Part shown: one piece after another, positions 26,123 through 36,927 of the stretch | How the letters are laid out: the number at the start of each line of letters is the position of its first letter | Position numbering within the stretch: position 1 is the first letter of the stretch | From: Agarophyton chilense | Lineage: Eukaryota; Rhodophyta; Florideophyceae; Gracilariales; Gracilariaceae | NCBI GenBank assembly: GCA_030374765.1 | Contig: JARGXX010000027.1 | Coordinates: 1,148,109 to 1,212,108, forward strand | Length of the DNA: 64,000 nt | Reading direction: 5' to 3' | The notes under the pieces: generated by a model | What the model saw: only the letters and a program-made list of their open reading frames with translations | The model's database searches: none | Told to the model about the DNA's origin: nothing | Translations under genes and position numbers: made by a program

Positions 26123-26127
26123 ACTAA

Positions 26128-26375
26128 TGTTAGGTCGAGTGCAAATGAGCGTAGGAGAGGCTAGTTAGGTGAAAACAAGACGATAGGAGTTGAGCACTGC
26201 TGATACAAACAGTAAGATCAGCAGTCCTTCCTCTCTACTCAACAGACGAATACGAGAGCAATTAACTACGAAGTGTATGCTCTCGTAAACAAATACAAAT
26301 ACAAAATCAAACGAAAGTCACGTAAGCAATACAAGAATAAAATGACCATGATACAAACATTCAAGTTCACTGAGA
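26128..26375 (-). repeat. 3' LTR of the Copia element
   Basis: Matches the right-hand LTR over its whole length with few differences. Lies at the 3' end because the element is on the minus strand. Confidence 0.88.
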
Positions 26376-29300
26376 TCCCCCCTCGACCGGTACGGGTGAA
26401 ACATGGAGAGCTGTTCGATGCAGTGCAAACAGTTCTCCAATCAGAGACTTCGTGAATATATTTGCTCGATTTTTCTCAGACAGAACGTGATGAATCGCTA
26501 CAAGTCCTTGATTGACAGCATCCAATACGTGATGATGCCTTAGTTCAATGTGCTTCACTTTTTGCATGCCAAATTCGGTTTTCGTCTATGCAATTGCACC
26601 AAGATTGTCCTGAAACAAAGGAATCGGGTAGTCAAGTGCAAACCCCAGTTCATTTAGAACGTTCCTGATCCAAGTGAGTTGTTTAATGCATTCCGAGATA
26701 GCATAGAACTCAGCTTCTGTTGTCGATAGGGCCGTTGATTTCTGGAGCTTCGAACTCCAAATCACAGGAACGTCACCAATAGTGATTACATGACCCCCCC
26801 CTCGATCGTCGTTTATCCAGATCACGGCCCCAATCGACATCGGACCAAGACGCGACAGAAGAATAGACGCTGTATGGTATTTCCAAGCCGTAATGCTTCG
26901 TCGCAAGCAAGTACCGTACGACTTTCTTCATGCATTGCCAATGTTCAGGTGAAGGATTAGATGCAAACTTTCCAAGCATGGACACCGCTGTAGACAAATC
27001 CGGTCGGGTGCGAGTACTTAGAAAAAGTAGCTATCCAAGAACCTCCTTGTATGACACATTCATCATAGCCGAACATTCAGAGTCACTGGGAACTGTCAAT
27101 GCGTCATACAGACAATGTGTTTGAGGAAGAGGAGCAGCGACGGGTGTTGCAGTATCCATATGACACATTTTGATGATCTTCTCAATGAGCGGCCGTTGGT
27201 GAAGCAGAATTCCTCTGTGGTTCTCATAAATAGAAACACCAAGATATAAATCAGTTCGACCGAGATCAGAAATATCATACTTAGTGCAGAGTTTTTCCTT
27301 TACCCATGTAGTCATATGAGCCGGTCCGAAAATGCTGAGATCATCCACATAGGCCAGAACGATGACCTTTCTCGTTCCAGTTCTGAATAGAAAGACACAA
27401 GGAGCAGATTGGAGCGGTTTGAAACCGATGGAGGATAGATAAGAAGAAATCTCTTCGAACCAGAGTCTCGGCGCTTCCCGAGTGCCATACAATGATTTCA
27501 CAAGCTTCACAACACGGCCATCGGCTTCACTTACGTCCTTAATTTTCGGGAGCTTAATCCAAATGGGACTCTCCGTAGGCATATTAGCATTTAAAAATGC
27601 TCCTTTCACATCAATGTGCTGACGATCCCATTTCATAGTAGTGGAGAGAATCATCATGACGCGAAATATTTCAAAGTTGAGTACCGGTGCGTAAAGACTG
27701 TCTTTATCAGAGACGGTCTGGAAATTTCCTCGTGCAACCAATCGAGCTTTGAAACGTAAGGGCTTACCGTTGTGATCTCGTTTAAGACGGAAAATAAATC
27801 CGGAAGGAATTGGCTGGCCATGGTCAGAGGTGGCATCCTCGTAGGTACCGAGATTGCGAATAGTTTCGAATTCAGTACGGATAGCGTCCTTCCAGTGGGT
27901 AGCTTCAGGAGATGAGAGAGCGTGACGTAGTGTAGGTTCATCAGATGTGCTGATTTCTTCAGGAAGTGTCCGTACTGCATTTGCAACCTCTGTCTCAAAG
28001 TCAGATGCATACCCGCCAAGGTCTGGATGGTAGGTTGACGGTTTCTCTGGATAATGAGTCAGTCCGGAGCTACTGTCACTGCGGGATAAACTGAGGGATT
28101 CAGTTTCGTCTGCATGAGACGAGAGTGAGGGGGTGATATGATTGGAACCGGGGGGAGTGTCATCGTCATCATCACTGGAAGCATAGCCTTTTGAAGGGAA
28201 ACAGGAAGAACAGTCTGATGCGGTTGGAGGTATAGGTGAAGCAGACCCATTAATGAGGGAAAGACCAGGAAACTCCTTTTCAAGAAATCTGACATGCTTG
28301 GTTATGGTAACACCGATGCTGGTTAAGATTTTGTACATGCCACCACGGATGTGTCCAAGATTGAGGCCTTCCACAAGTCGGGGTTGCATCTTCTTACGAT
28401 CTTTGGGGTTTTCCTCCACAAGGGCACGGCACCCAAAACTTCGAAGATGCTTTACATCGTGAGGAGGCTCCTGAAGTAAGTGGACAAAGGGTATGCGAGC
28501 TGTACTGCGGTGGGTGCCGACATTTTTGCAGAAAACTACATGATGAAGAGCATCTTTCCAGAAACAGAGCGGCAGATGAGCCTGTTCCAGACAGGCTCGT
28601 ATGGGTCCCATAGGGACAGCAATGTTACGTTCAGCAAGACCATTCGATGATGGTGTGTAGGCAGAAGTTGTAGTAATGACGACGCCACTGCGCTTCAAGG
28701 TCTTTTGCGCCTTGAAGAACTCTGAACCACCGTCTGAGTGAAGCGAAAGGACACGTTGGTTAGATTGGCGCTCGAACCAATTTACGTACTCCAACAGTAT
28801 ATCAGATGCTTCGGATTTGCGGAGGAGTGCGGCTGCGAATAGATACCGAGTGTATTCATCGACAATGATTATGTAGTAAACATGACCTCCTTCCGATTCA
28901 GTGCCGACAAAGGTAATGTCAGTGTGGAGTTGACCAGGTCTACCGGCGGATGATAAGGAACCCCGGAAGCTACGCCGAAATTTTCCACGAACGGACGGAA
29001 TGCAATCCATTGTTGATTTTCCAGATTTGGATAGCACATGTCTTTGAAGTAGAGTCCTGACCTCTGCCATCGTTGCAGTATGACCAAGTCGGTTGTGCCA
29101 CAGCGAAATATTCTTGGAAGTCAAGTCAATTTCTTCCACAGCTACTGTGGACGTTTTCATCGTCATTTCTTCCACAGCTACTGTAGAGGCCTTCATTGCA
29201 TCATCAGTGCTGATAATATCGGAAATACGAGCCATCATAGCCATCGTTTGGGGGGTTGAGCTAAAATTGACTGGATGTGAGGAGGAGGAGCAGTGTCCAG

Positions 29301-30540
29301 GAATGTAATATAGTCCATCAGCGTTTTTAGAAGCGCTGCCAACGATCCGCAGGTTGTCATCCAGATCAATGATGTAGGCTACCGCTGGAAGAAAGAGTAC
29401 AGAGAGATTTTTGGCAGTAAGAGCTGGGATAGAGAGCAGACTCATGGCAATATTGCTAGAAACCAGCGTGTTGCTGAGCGAAACCGTTGTGTCAGTTCCT
29501 CCATAAGACCAGGTAACGTCTCTTACACCTGTTTCTGTGGCTACGATTTCCGAGTTGTCTCCCAATGCAATTGGAACATTGCACTTATAGCTCCGATATA
29601 AATACTTTGCGGAGGATGTCAGGTGGGCAGTAGAACCAGAGTCCAACATTAAAAAGTTGTCTTCTGTGGTGCGTGCAGCCATGGCTCGGGGACGTGTGAC
29701 TGCTACGCGGTTGGTTGTTTTCCTAGAGCTTGAACCAATGTCAGTCAGTTTATCGGGCTTCTCGGTCGATTCTGTAGACTTCTGACCCGATAGCGCTGTG
29801 GTTGATTCAGTAGGGATTTTCAGTTTGTTCTTTGGGTTCAAGGGATTTAGATAACAGCGATTGGTTGTATAGTTTTCCTTGTTGCATATTCCACATTTTG
29901 GTCTGGCTGCTGCAGCTCGTTCTGAGAATTGACTTCTGAGTGTTCGCACTTCATCAAGCAGACGAATCGAAACAACATCCCAGGTGGTTTTATCAGTTAA
30001 AAGGGTTTTGATGGCAGCACAAACAGGATTAAGTTCCATTGCAGTAACCGAAGACACTAAAAGAGCAACAGTGAGCTCTTCAGGTAGTTTTTTTTCCATG
30101 GCTGTTAGTTGTTCTATGACACTGGCCATCTTGTCGATATGACAACCCATGTTTTGGTTGATGTCGGAATACCTCATGTTTATCAACTCACACATTTTGA
30201 CAATGCGGGATGCTGTTGACGTGGATGGAAAACGCTCATCCAGTCTTTTCAGCATTTTACATGGGTTTCCAATGTCACTCTGTACTACACGCAGAGCTTC
30301 ATCAGAAAGAGCAGAAACAATAAGTCCGCTTGCGTTCTTCTTACTGAACTCCCATTCGGCTTTCTTCTCTTCACCAGAGCTGAAGGGATTTCGAGCCTGA
30401 CTCAAAACTTCTCCAATGCCTTTGGCATTACATGCGGCATCAATTCGTATTCTCTAGAGCTTGTAGTCATGCTTCTCATCAAAGGGCATAATTCGAACTT
30501 TCAATCCATCAGAATCTATGGTGAGACAGAAACCGAGAGT
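26376..30540 (-). pseudogene. gag-pol polyprotein of the Copia element
   Basis: The main open stretch is 27031-30405. The frame continues upstream through a TAG at 30454-30456, in a place where Copia gag proteins usually carry Trp. Domains in order are: a gag helical region; a zinc knuckle in which the His is Tyr (CGICNKENYTTNRC, near 29860-29900); protease (LDSGSTAHLT near 29640); integrase zinc site (WHNRLGH near 29090) and catalytic Asp, Asp, Glu (HTDITF, HSDGGSEF, NGLAERN, 28650-28930); reverse transcriptase (HIDVKGAFLNA; AYVDD near 27345); and RNase H (STTEAEFYAISE near 26705). TAG at 27031-27033, a frame change at the C-run near 26795, and TAG at 26586-26588 interrupt the end. The integrase CxxC has lost its second Cys. 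Autonomous activity is very unlikely. Protein features recall the GalEa-type Copia clade reported from red algae, but this needs a tree. Confidence 0.9.
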
Positions 30541-30634
30541 ACAGTGTAGAAGATTCAAATAACCAAGACAGAAGAGAGACAATTAACAACAATAATGCTG
30601 TAAGCAAAAGAACAAATGTTACAGACTGACGTAA

Positions 30635-30649
30635 CCTGGGCCCATAACC
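30635..30649 (-). promoter_or_regulatory. Copia primer-binding site complementary to the anticodon arm of initiator tRNA-Met
   Basis: The plus strand here reads CTGGGCCCATAACC, the anticodon stem-loop (CAT anticodon) of initiator tRNA-Met. On the element's strand this is complementary to the tRNA interior instead of its 3' end, which is the half-tRNA priming mode known from Drosophila copia and relatives. Confidence 0.75.
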
Positions 30650-30897
30650 TCTCAGGTCAAGTGCAAATGAGCGTAGGAGAGGCTAGTTAGGTGAAAACAA
30701 GACGATAGGAGTTGAGGACTGCTGATACAAACAGTAAGATCAGCAGTCCTTCCTTTATACTCAACAGACGAATACGAGAGCAATAAACTACGAAGTGTAT
30801 GCTCTCGTAAACAAATACAAATACAAAATCAAACGAAAGTCACGTAAGCAATACAAGAATAAATTGACCATGATACAAACATTCAAGTTCACTGAGA
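30650..30897 (-). repeat. 5' LTR of the Copia element
   Basis: Same sequence as the left LTR. The inner end is uncertain by a few bases (AGGTC is shared, then the copies differ). Confidence 0.85.
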
Positions 30898-30970
30898 ACT
30901 AAAGGCAAATCTGTACGAGACTACTCAGTCATAACAAATTAAAAAACGTTTATGGTCGATCAAGGAAATC

Positions 30971-33900
30971 ATGACAATGACAAAGAATGACGCATTGAGT
31001 GATGACGAAAACACTGCGCTCGTGGATTCCATCATAACAGCTGAAGCCGCGCTGAAACAACATGAAAGAATGCATGAGGAAGATGATAATTGTGCATGGA
31101 TAGGTCTTCAAGACGCTATCACGGCATTAGAAGAAGCAGGTCTGGAAAAGAAAGATTTCAAGGAAGTACGTAAGAACGAATCATCAGGTCAAACCAGTAA
31201 ATCCTAGCTGAACTCTAACAAGGGAAATAGGAGAAATAAAAAGTGCAGACGAGAATCCGAAGGGGATACCAACAAAAATACTCGGAATGAAAGAGAAAAC
31301 GAGAAGAATTCCAACGCAAAGGAAGAGACCCCGAAGCAGAAGGACGAGGAGGATCCAGGCTTGATCTTTGAGACTTGCAAAGGTAATCGAGTATGAAGAG
31401 TGCCTCTTCCTTGTCCGTTCACCAGGCCCACCGTTATTAATAATCAATGTGACTGAAGAATATCAACTCAATGCAAGCGGCAGAATGACGTCGCCATTAA
31501 CGAGCGACACGGCCGACCCGAACACCACTGATTACCACCATCTTGCTGCACTTGCAAACCTTTTTAAAACAAGCAGGAAATTCCTGCTGCAGCCTTTCAG
31601 GCAGTCATAAAGGCTATTCAGACGTCGAAGGTCCGGCCAATCAGCTATTCCCTGCTCTTATCAATCACAGCATTGACTCTCAACTCTAAGTCTGCTACGG
31701 TTCGCTCTCATGCGCGCAATATTTGTATCTTATTTCTTCGCTACTTCGTCCTGCGAAGATTGAGAAATGTTATTGCAATAAACGTTGAGGATCATGGGCA
31801 GCTTGTTAAAAACATCGTTGCTCAACAGAATAAGGAATATGTCCAATGCAATCTTCCAAACTTCATCTTGGCAACAACGGAAAACGTCGCGGCCACCAAG
31901 AATCATCCGCAGCTCGAGAAAGAAGTATTGCAACTGCCTATCAATTCGACCACGCTTGAATTATTGCTTCATTGGCTTGCGCTTTTGATTTCGTCATCTC
32001 TATCCATTCAGCAGCCACAGAATGATGTCGAAAAAGTCAAACAAAACCACAGCTTTTCTGTGAAAGATATCACACCCGATGCCATAAAACTTTGGCACTG
32101 CTTAGGCGGCAGGGCGCAAGCTAAGGTTCTCAGTCTGACGACAAACCATGCGTTGCTGGCTGGACAATGCGGATATGACGTTGCAGGTGTTGCTCTTCAC
32201 ATTTGGGAGCGTGCTTTTGATCCTGGGGCTTGCTCCATAGTTCCACCATACCTCCGACAAAGCTTGTGAATCGTGGCGAATGAGGTACTTCAAGAATCCT
32301 ATGCACGACAGAGAGATGACCGGTCTCTTGATGTGCGTTCTGGGCTTTCTAGACTATGTCAAATCTCTGATTATTTGGGAATGATAGACGGTAAGACTTG
32401 GTCTGAATGTGGTATAAGGGAAGCAGCCCAACCAAATACGGATCTTGGGTTGCACCTACGATCGTTGTCCAAGTCTGGTTTGGTTCAACCTTACATTCTG
32501 GAAAGTGAGGCCGTAAAGAAAGAAGAGTGATCGGAACCGCCTCTGAAAAAGCGAAGGGTTGGGAATTTCGACGATTCCGCGAGTTTTGCTCCAGAAAGAA
32601 CGTTGGAAAGCGGAGAAAGAACGCAAAACACTGCATCGGATACCATCGATTGACCGTGAATGGACTTTTCAAGAGCGTATAGGCTCTGCCAAGCACTGAC
32701 ATCTGTGCGACAGATCCACAACGTCTTACTTTATTTGCAAACGCATGTAGTCTCACAGCGGACTCTATATGCAACATTGTTGTTGAAGGTGGCCACCATG
32801 TAGAACCGGTACGGGAATGGCTTTCATTTGCTTCCTCTCTTAGTCACATTGGCCAAGACATCATGCGCACTAGGAAGGATGGGCCCCAAAACCGACCTCT
32901 CGGGGTTCCAGCGATATTTGCTCGCGCTTGCCTCCGTCTTGGATCAGTTCTGACACAGCTGAAGTCTCTACTAGTGCAAAAGAGATCAATGGAAAATATA
33001 GACTGCACGGAATTTGTTGACACTACGAATATGGCACTGTTAAGTGTTGTGGTGAATGTTCGAAGCCTTGGTAGCGCATGTGAGGAGGATTCAGAGAACC
33101 CATACCCGGCGTCCCAGTTTGCAGAGTTGGCAATGGATGTCGTAATGGCTATTCGAGAAGAACGTATTCATACCACTGGCATATTACGCGCTTTGAAGAG
33201 GTGCTGTGAGCGCTTCCTGCATGGGATGATTAGTAGAACGTTGCGAAGAGAAATTAAATGGGTTATTCTTCGAGCAGTGTTGCAAATGAGTCGCTGCTTG
33301 AAGGCATTTCAGCCAGACTCGGCCACACGAAATTCTCACGAATATATATGTAGCTATATTTCTAATTTTAACTCCACTGAAGAACTTTCTGTTGACTGTC
33401 TGGCCGTCCTGGAGCATGTGATATGTTTCAAAGTTCAATGCAAACATCTTCATGAGTTCGGACAATGTAGATCCGAAGAAGTCATCCGTGAGGAAAGTCC
33501 TCGCCTTGACGACGAGACTTGGAAGACTTTTTACGGCCTTAAAGAAGTTAAGGGACAATATTCGAGAAGATGCTCACCTTTCTGATTTGTTCCACTGTGC
33601 AGGCGTTCTTACCATTCACTATCCCCACGCACGGGAACATGAAGCGTTAGACTTCTTCAAGAGCTTTATGGATAATACGAGCACTGCTGCCCTATCTCTC
33701 AAGATAAAGCTGTATCCTGTGCTTTTGGAACGAAGCGAGCAAGCAGTTTTGCGAGATAGTTGTGGCTTTGACACAGTTCTTATCGACGAAGATCACATGC
33801 TAGAGGTTTCCCAAGCTTTACCTGCCCGAGGCTCTGCCAGAAAGAAGAAAATGGGACATTATTCGACATTTGGTCTCGAAGTAAGTCACCGCGCCCAAAC

Positions 33901-34351
33901 ATACATGTTTTCCACAGAAGATGAACAAGTAGAATTAAGCTACCGGGCCAGATTTGGAAGCCTACTTTGTTCATCTCATCAAGTTCTTGCATCTCGGATT
34001 TTCGGACCGAGCGTCACTGGATTACTCGTGAGAGCTAGCAAAGACCTCCACCAGATCTCACTCGACGAGTCAAAGTGCATTGACGCACAAACAAGAAGCA
34101 AATTCTTTTTGGATGAGAGTGTTCGGTGCATACTATCTGCATGGAATCACATTCTCATGACTGCATCTTTAAAGTCTGACCAATTTCGGTTGCAAGCATC
34201 GTGTGCAAATACAGCGTTAAGGAAGAGGCATAGTCTTTTTGAGCGACAACAGACCCCTGTGCCAGTCAGTAATGCTTGTGAACCATCCTCTCCACACTAC
34301 GCAACGATGAACTTCGACTCGACGTCAAAAGTCCATAAGAAAACAGTATAG
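30971..34351 (+). pseudogene. Long decayed gene of unknown function
   Basis: A series of frames on one strand reads as one protein of roughly 1,000 residues: 30971-31400 (Lys/Glu/Asn-rich, TAG at 31205-31207), 31430-32570 (helical, Leu-rich, TGA at 32267 and 32528), 32600-33550 (TAG at 32680, then a long uninterrupted frame) and 33540-34351. Frame changes fall near 31390, 31590, 32600 and 33540. The product is mostly alpha-helical with many Leu and Cys residues, in the style of large repair or scaffold proteins with helical repeats, but I recognise no motif and name no family. The Copia element sits immediately upstream, so the 5' end may be lost. A short duplicate of its 3' end lies at 25465-25552. 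Confidence 0.5.
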
Positions 34352-35658
34352 TCTATGTTTCAAGTTGGCCTTCTTGGGATAGTTAGACAATAGTCTTTAC
34401 AAGGCAGTACAGAGGCATAGAATATCTTGGCGTCTGCTAGGAAGGTTGCAGTTCAGAACACCTAAAGGCTCGCGGAGACGGGCGATAGAAACGTCACTTC
34501 CAGTCAGGCGGCTTCAGTAACTCTGGGGATTCTGAAAGTGCGGTCACTTTTGTTCGAAAAACGTTACTTCTTTTCAAAAGCTGTGATAGGTGCCTCTGTG
34601 ACAGACCAAACGCAGTTCGAGAAACGTGTGAATGGTGAACTTTGGTCTGCGTGTTGTTTGGAGAGGCTCTAATACTTTGGTCGTACTGCACCAACGTGGT
34701 GAAATCCACTCGACGGATGCAAACCATGATTGTGTTTGCTCAACAGTCCTTGGGTAAAAGCACAACGACTTAACTTCGGTGCAGGCAGAGAACGGCCGCG
34801 AGTTTCCAACGATAACTGCAAAGGCGACCGCAGTTTGTCGACCGGACAGGTCGCCAAAAGTCTCGAGGCGCAGCTCGATGCAATCTACCGTCGTAGGACG
34901 GCTGACATGGGTAGATAGGGATGAACTGATGAGCGAGGTGGTAAGATGTATGGCGGTAGAAAGGGTTGAGGTGTGGAACCATGGCACATGGAACGGAGTG
35001 AAGCACGAGGAGGCTTCACGTGGCGTGCGAAGACGGCCCGTAGTCGGTCTCTTGCCCACCACGTGGAGCGAAGTTGAAGACGCGTAGCGCTGCGTGAGGC
35101 GATTTCGCTACCCTCCCCGCACGTTCATTGGCTGTTTCTAGCAAGCATGCGCACACGTGCACAGGGCACTTGCACCGATCACGTGCAGCGCGAGGCAGCA
35201 GCCGTTTGACTAGAGTTTGCCGAGCCTTGCGGCGGCGCGAAGTGAGATACTGGGCGCTCTCAGCACTTCTGCAGCTCAACAGCGGTGTGCTCTTCCACAC
35301 ATCTTCTCCTACGAGCCTCACCAGTGTGCTGGGATGCTTGGTTTACCTCTCTGCCACCTCTTTGCCTGCTTCGTGACTGTGCCCGATGTCTACCTGACAC
35401 GCGTCACAACCTCCCAGTCGACTTACTCATACCTGTACTCCACCTATTATTCTTCCATAGTCACTGTCGGAACGCCACGTAAAGTATGTTCCCCGCTCGC
35501 CAATCTCCGTCTTTGTCGCATGACCCATCCGCCGTCTGCCCCAACTACTTTATCAATCGCTGCTTTCCCCGCTCACCGTTTAGACGCCCCCACTCTACCC
35601 GTCGTTCCCCATCCCCGTCAAATGCATCTGTCGTTCATATAGCATTTCTGTGTACACC
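34352..35658. other. Intergenic region upstream of the monooxygenase gene
   Basis: Frames on both strands (for example 34574-35062, - and 34779-35087, +) overlap one another and show no motif. The last 400 bases are pyrimidine-rich and presumably include the promoter and leader of the gene at 35659. No TATA box is evident. Confidence 0.45.
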
Positions 35659-36927
35659 ATGTGCTCGTCAGCTCTACCCATCTGCATCTTCTCAACCTTC
35701 TTTGCCCTCATCGCCGCACATGGCTGTATGAATCATCCAAACCAAAGAGGCGCTCTGGCTCGTCTTCCATTCATGCCGTATTCCGTCGACGAGCGAGCCC
35801 CGAAGGACTACTGGCTACACTTTCCAGCAGGCGATAAGGCTTCCTCGCCAGGCAGTGCGCTCCGAAGTCAGGCCTATGCTGCCGGTCCACGAGGCTGGAC
35901 CCCTTACAACCCGTACAACCCTTCCTTTAACTGGAGAGCTGGCGTCTGTGGTGATAGTCTCCATGGGCCTCAGCACCATCTTCGAGGAGGACAATTCTAC
36001 CATGGTGCCCGAATCACTGCGTCGTATACGGAAGGTAGTGTTCTCGGAGTTGGTATGTCCATTGTAACCCATCACAATGGTTATGTCGAAATGCACGTTT
36101 GCGACGTTGCCAAATGTGGTGGTGAGATAAGCCGTCAATGTTTCCTCAAAGGAGCTTGTGTTCAGCTGAAACGTGCATATCATCCCGAATGTCAAAGTGG
36201 GAAAAGCCCTCATTGCGGACCCATAGACCGACGCTATCCAGGCCGTTGGTATCTACCATGTCGCTCAGGAGCCAGATGGGACGATTATCGTCCCTATTAT
36301 GCCACATTTCGTCTTCCGAAGCATTTCAATTGCAAGCATTGCGTTCTTCAATGGTACTGGGTTACTGGAAACACCTGCAATCCACCTGGAGTATTAGATT
36401 ACTTTGACGGTCAAGACCGGCCAAACTGGGGTACATGCCCTGGTCAGGGCAGTGCTCGAGGTGGAGTATCTCGCAATAAGCCACCGTGTGGTGGATACCA
36501 CTTCCCAGAAGAATACATTCAATGTGCCGACATTAAGATTGACTCTGTAGCTCGAGCACGAAGTGCACAGTTGGGAGATGGAGGCCCATCACCGTCTCCC
36601 ACGCCGGCCGCTCATCGATACATCAAAAAGCTTGTTCTTTGGACTGATGGATCAGCAACCAGGGAATTGGTTTCAGGTTCAGAGATTAATATTGGGATGT
36701 ATACTCGAATTGGGGTCCAAGCGATACCGATGGAAGGGTCTGGAGTCTCTTTCATAGAGTTCTACATGAACAACAAGAAAGTAAACGTCGTCTACGCAGC
36801 TCCTTTCTTTTTGAGAGGAAAAAACTATGGAATGTGGTTGTACAATGTTCCCATGGGGAGATTTGTCCGTTTTGCGGCAAAGGCAAACGGCGAATGGGTC
36901 ACTGTGGATGTTAAATTCTTCAAATGA
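35659..36927 (+). CDS. Secreted lytic polysaccharide monooxygenase, AA15-like, with C-terminal accessory domain
   Basis: I start at the ATG at 35659, which gives 422 residues and a classic signal peptide (residues 1-20). Cleavage after Ala20 leaves His21 as the mature N-terminus (HGCMNHP), as the copper-binding histidine brace requires. The second brace histidine is in VTHHNGYVEMHVCD (about residues 134-147). Other AA15 landmarks are AGVCGD, GGQFYHG, HFNCKHCVLQWYW followed by GNTC, and EEYIQCADI near the end of the catalytic domain. The axial residue aligned with the usual Phe appears to be Tyr. A Pro/Ser linker (GPSPSPTPA) leads to a C-terminal beta-rich domain of about 110 residues that I do not recognise and that may bind carbohydrate. 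AA15 enzymes cleave chitin or cellulose oxidatively outside the cell. The frame is intact and intronless, unlike nearly everything around it. Confidence 0.85.
   Translation: MCSSALPICIFSTFFALIAAHGCMNHPNQRGALARLPFMPYSVDERAPKDYWLHFPAGDKASSPGSALRSQAYAAGPRGWTPYNPYNPSFNWRAGVCGDSLHGPQHHLRGGQFYHGARITASYTEGSVLGVGMSIVTHHNGYVEMHVCDVAKCGGEISRQCFLKGACVQLKRAYHPECQSGKSPHCGPIDRRYPGRWYLPCRSGARWDDYRPYYATFRLPKHFNCKHCVLQWYWVTGNTCNPPGVLDYFDGQDRPNWGTCPGQGSARGGVSRNKPPCGGYHFPEEYIQCADIKIDSVARARSAQLGDGGPSPSPTPAAHRYIKKLVLWTDGSATRELVSGSEINIGMYTRIGVQAIPMEGSGVSFIEFYMNNKKVNVVYAAPFFLRGKNYGMWLYNVPMGRFVRFAAKANGEWVTVDVKFFK

Larger units (their letters stand above)
26128..30897 (-). mobile_element. Full-length Ty1/Copia retrotransposon, decayed
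   Basis: Two LTRs of about 248 bp (26128-26375 and about 30650-30897) are nearly identical and are flanked by ACTAA at 26123-26127 and 30898-30902. On the minus strand the order is 5' LTR, primer-binding site, gag-pol, polypurine tract (GAGGGGGGA at 26376-26384) and 3' LTR. LTR similarity is high, so the insertion is fairly recent even though the frame carries three TAG stops and a frame change. Confidence 0.92.

Noticed and set aside
30635-30656. Fragment of a tRNA-Met gene
   Set aside because: Only the anticodon arm matches and it sits at the expected primer-binding position next to an LTR.
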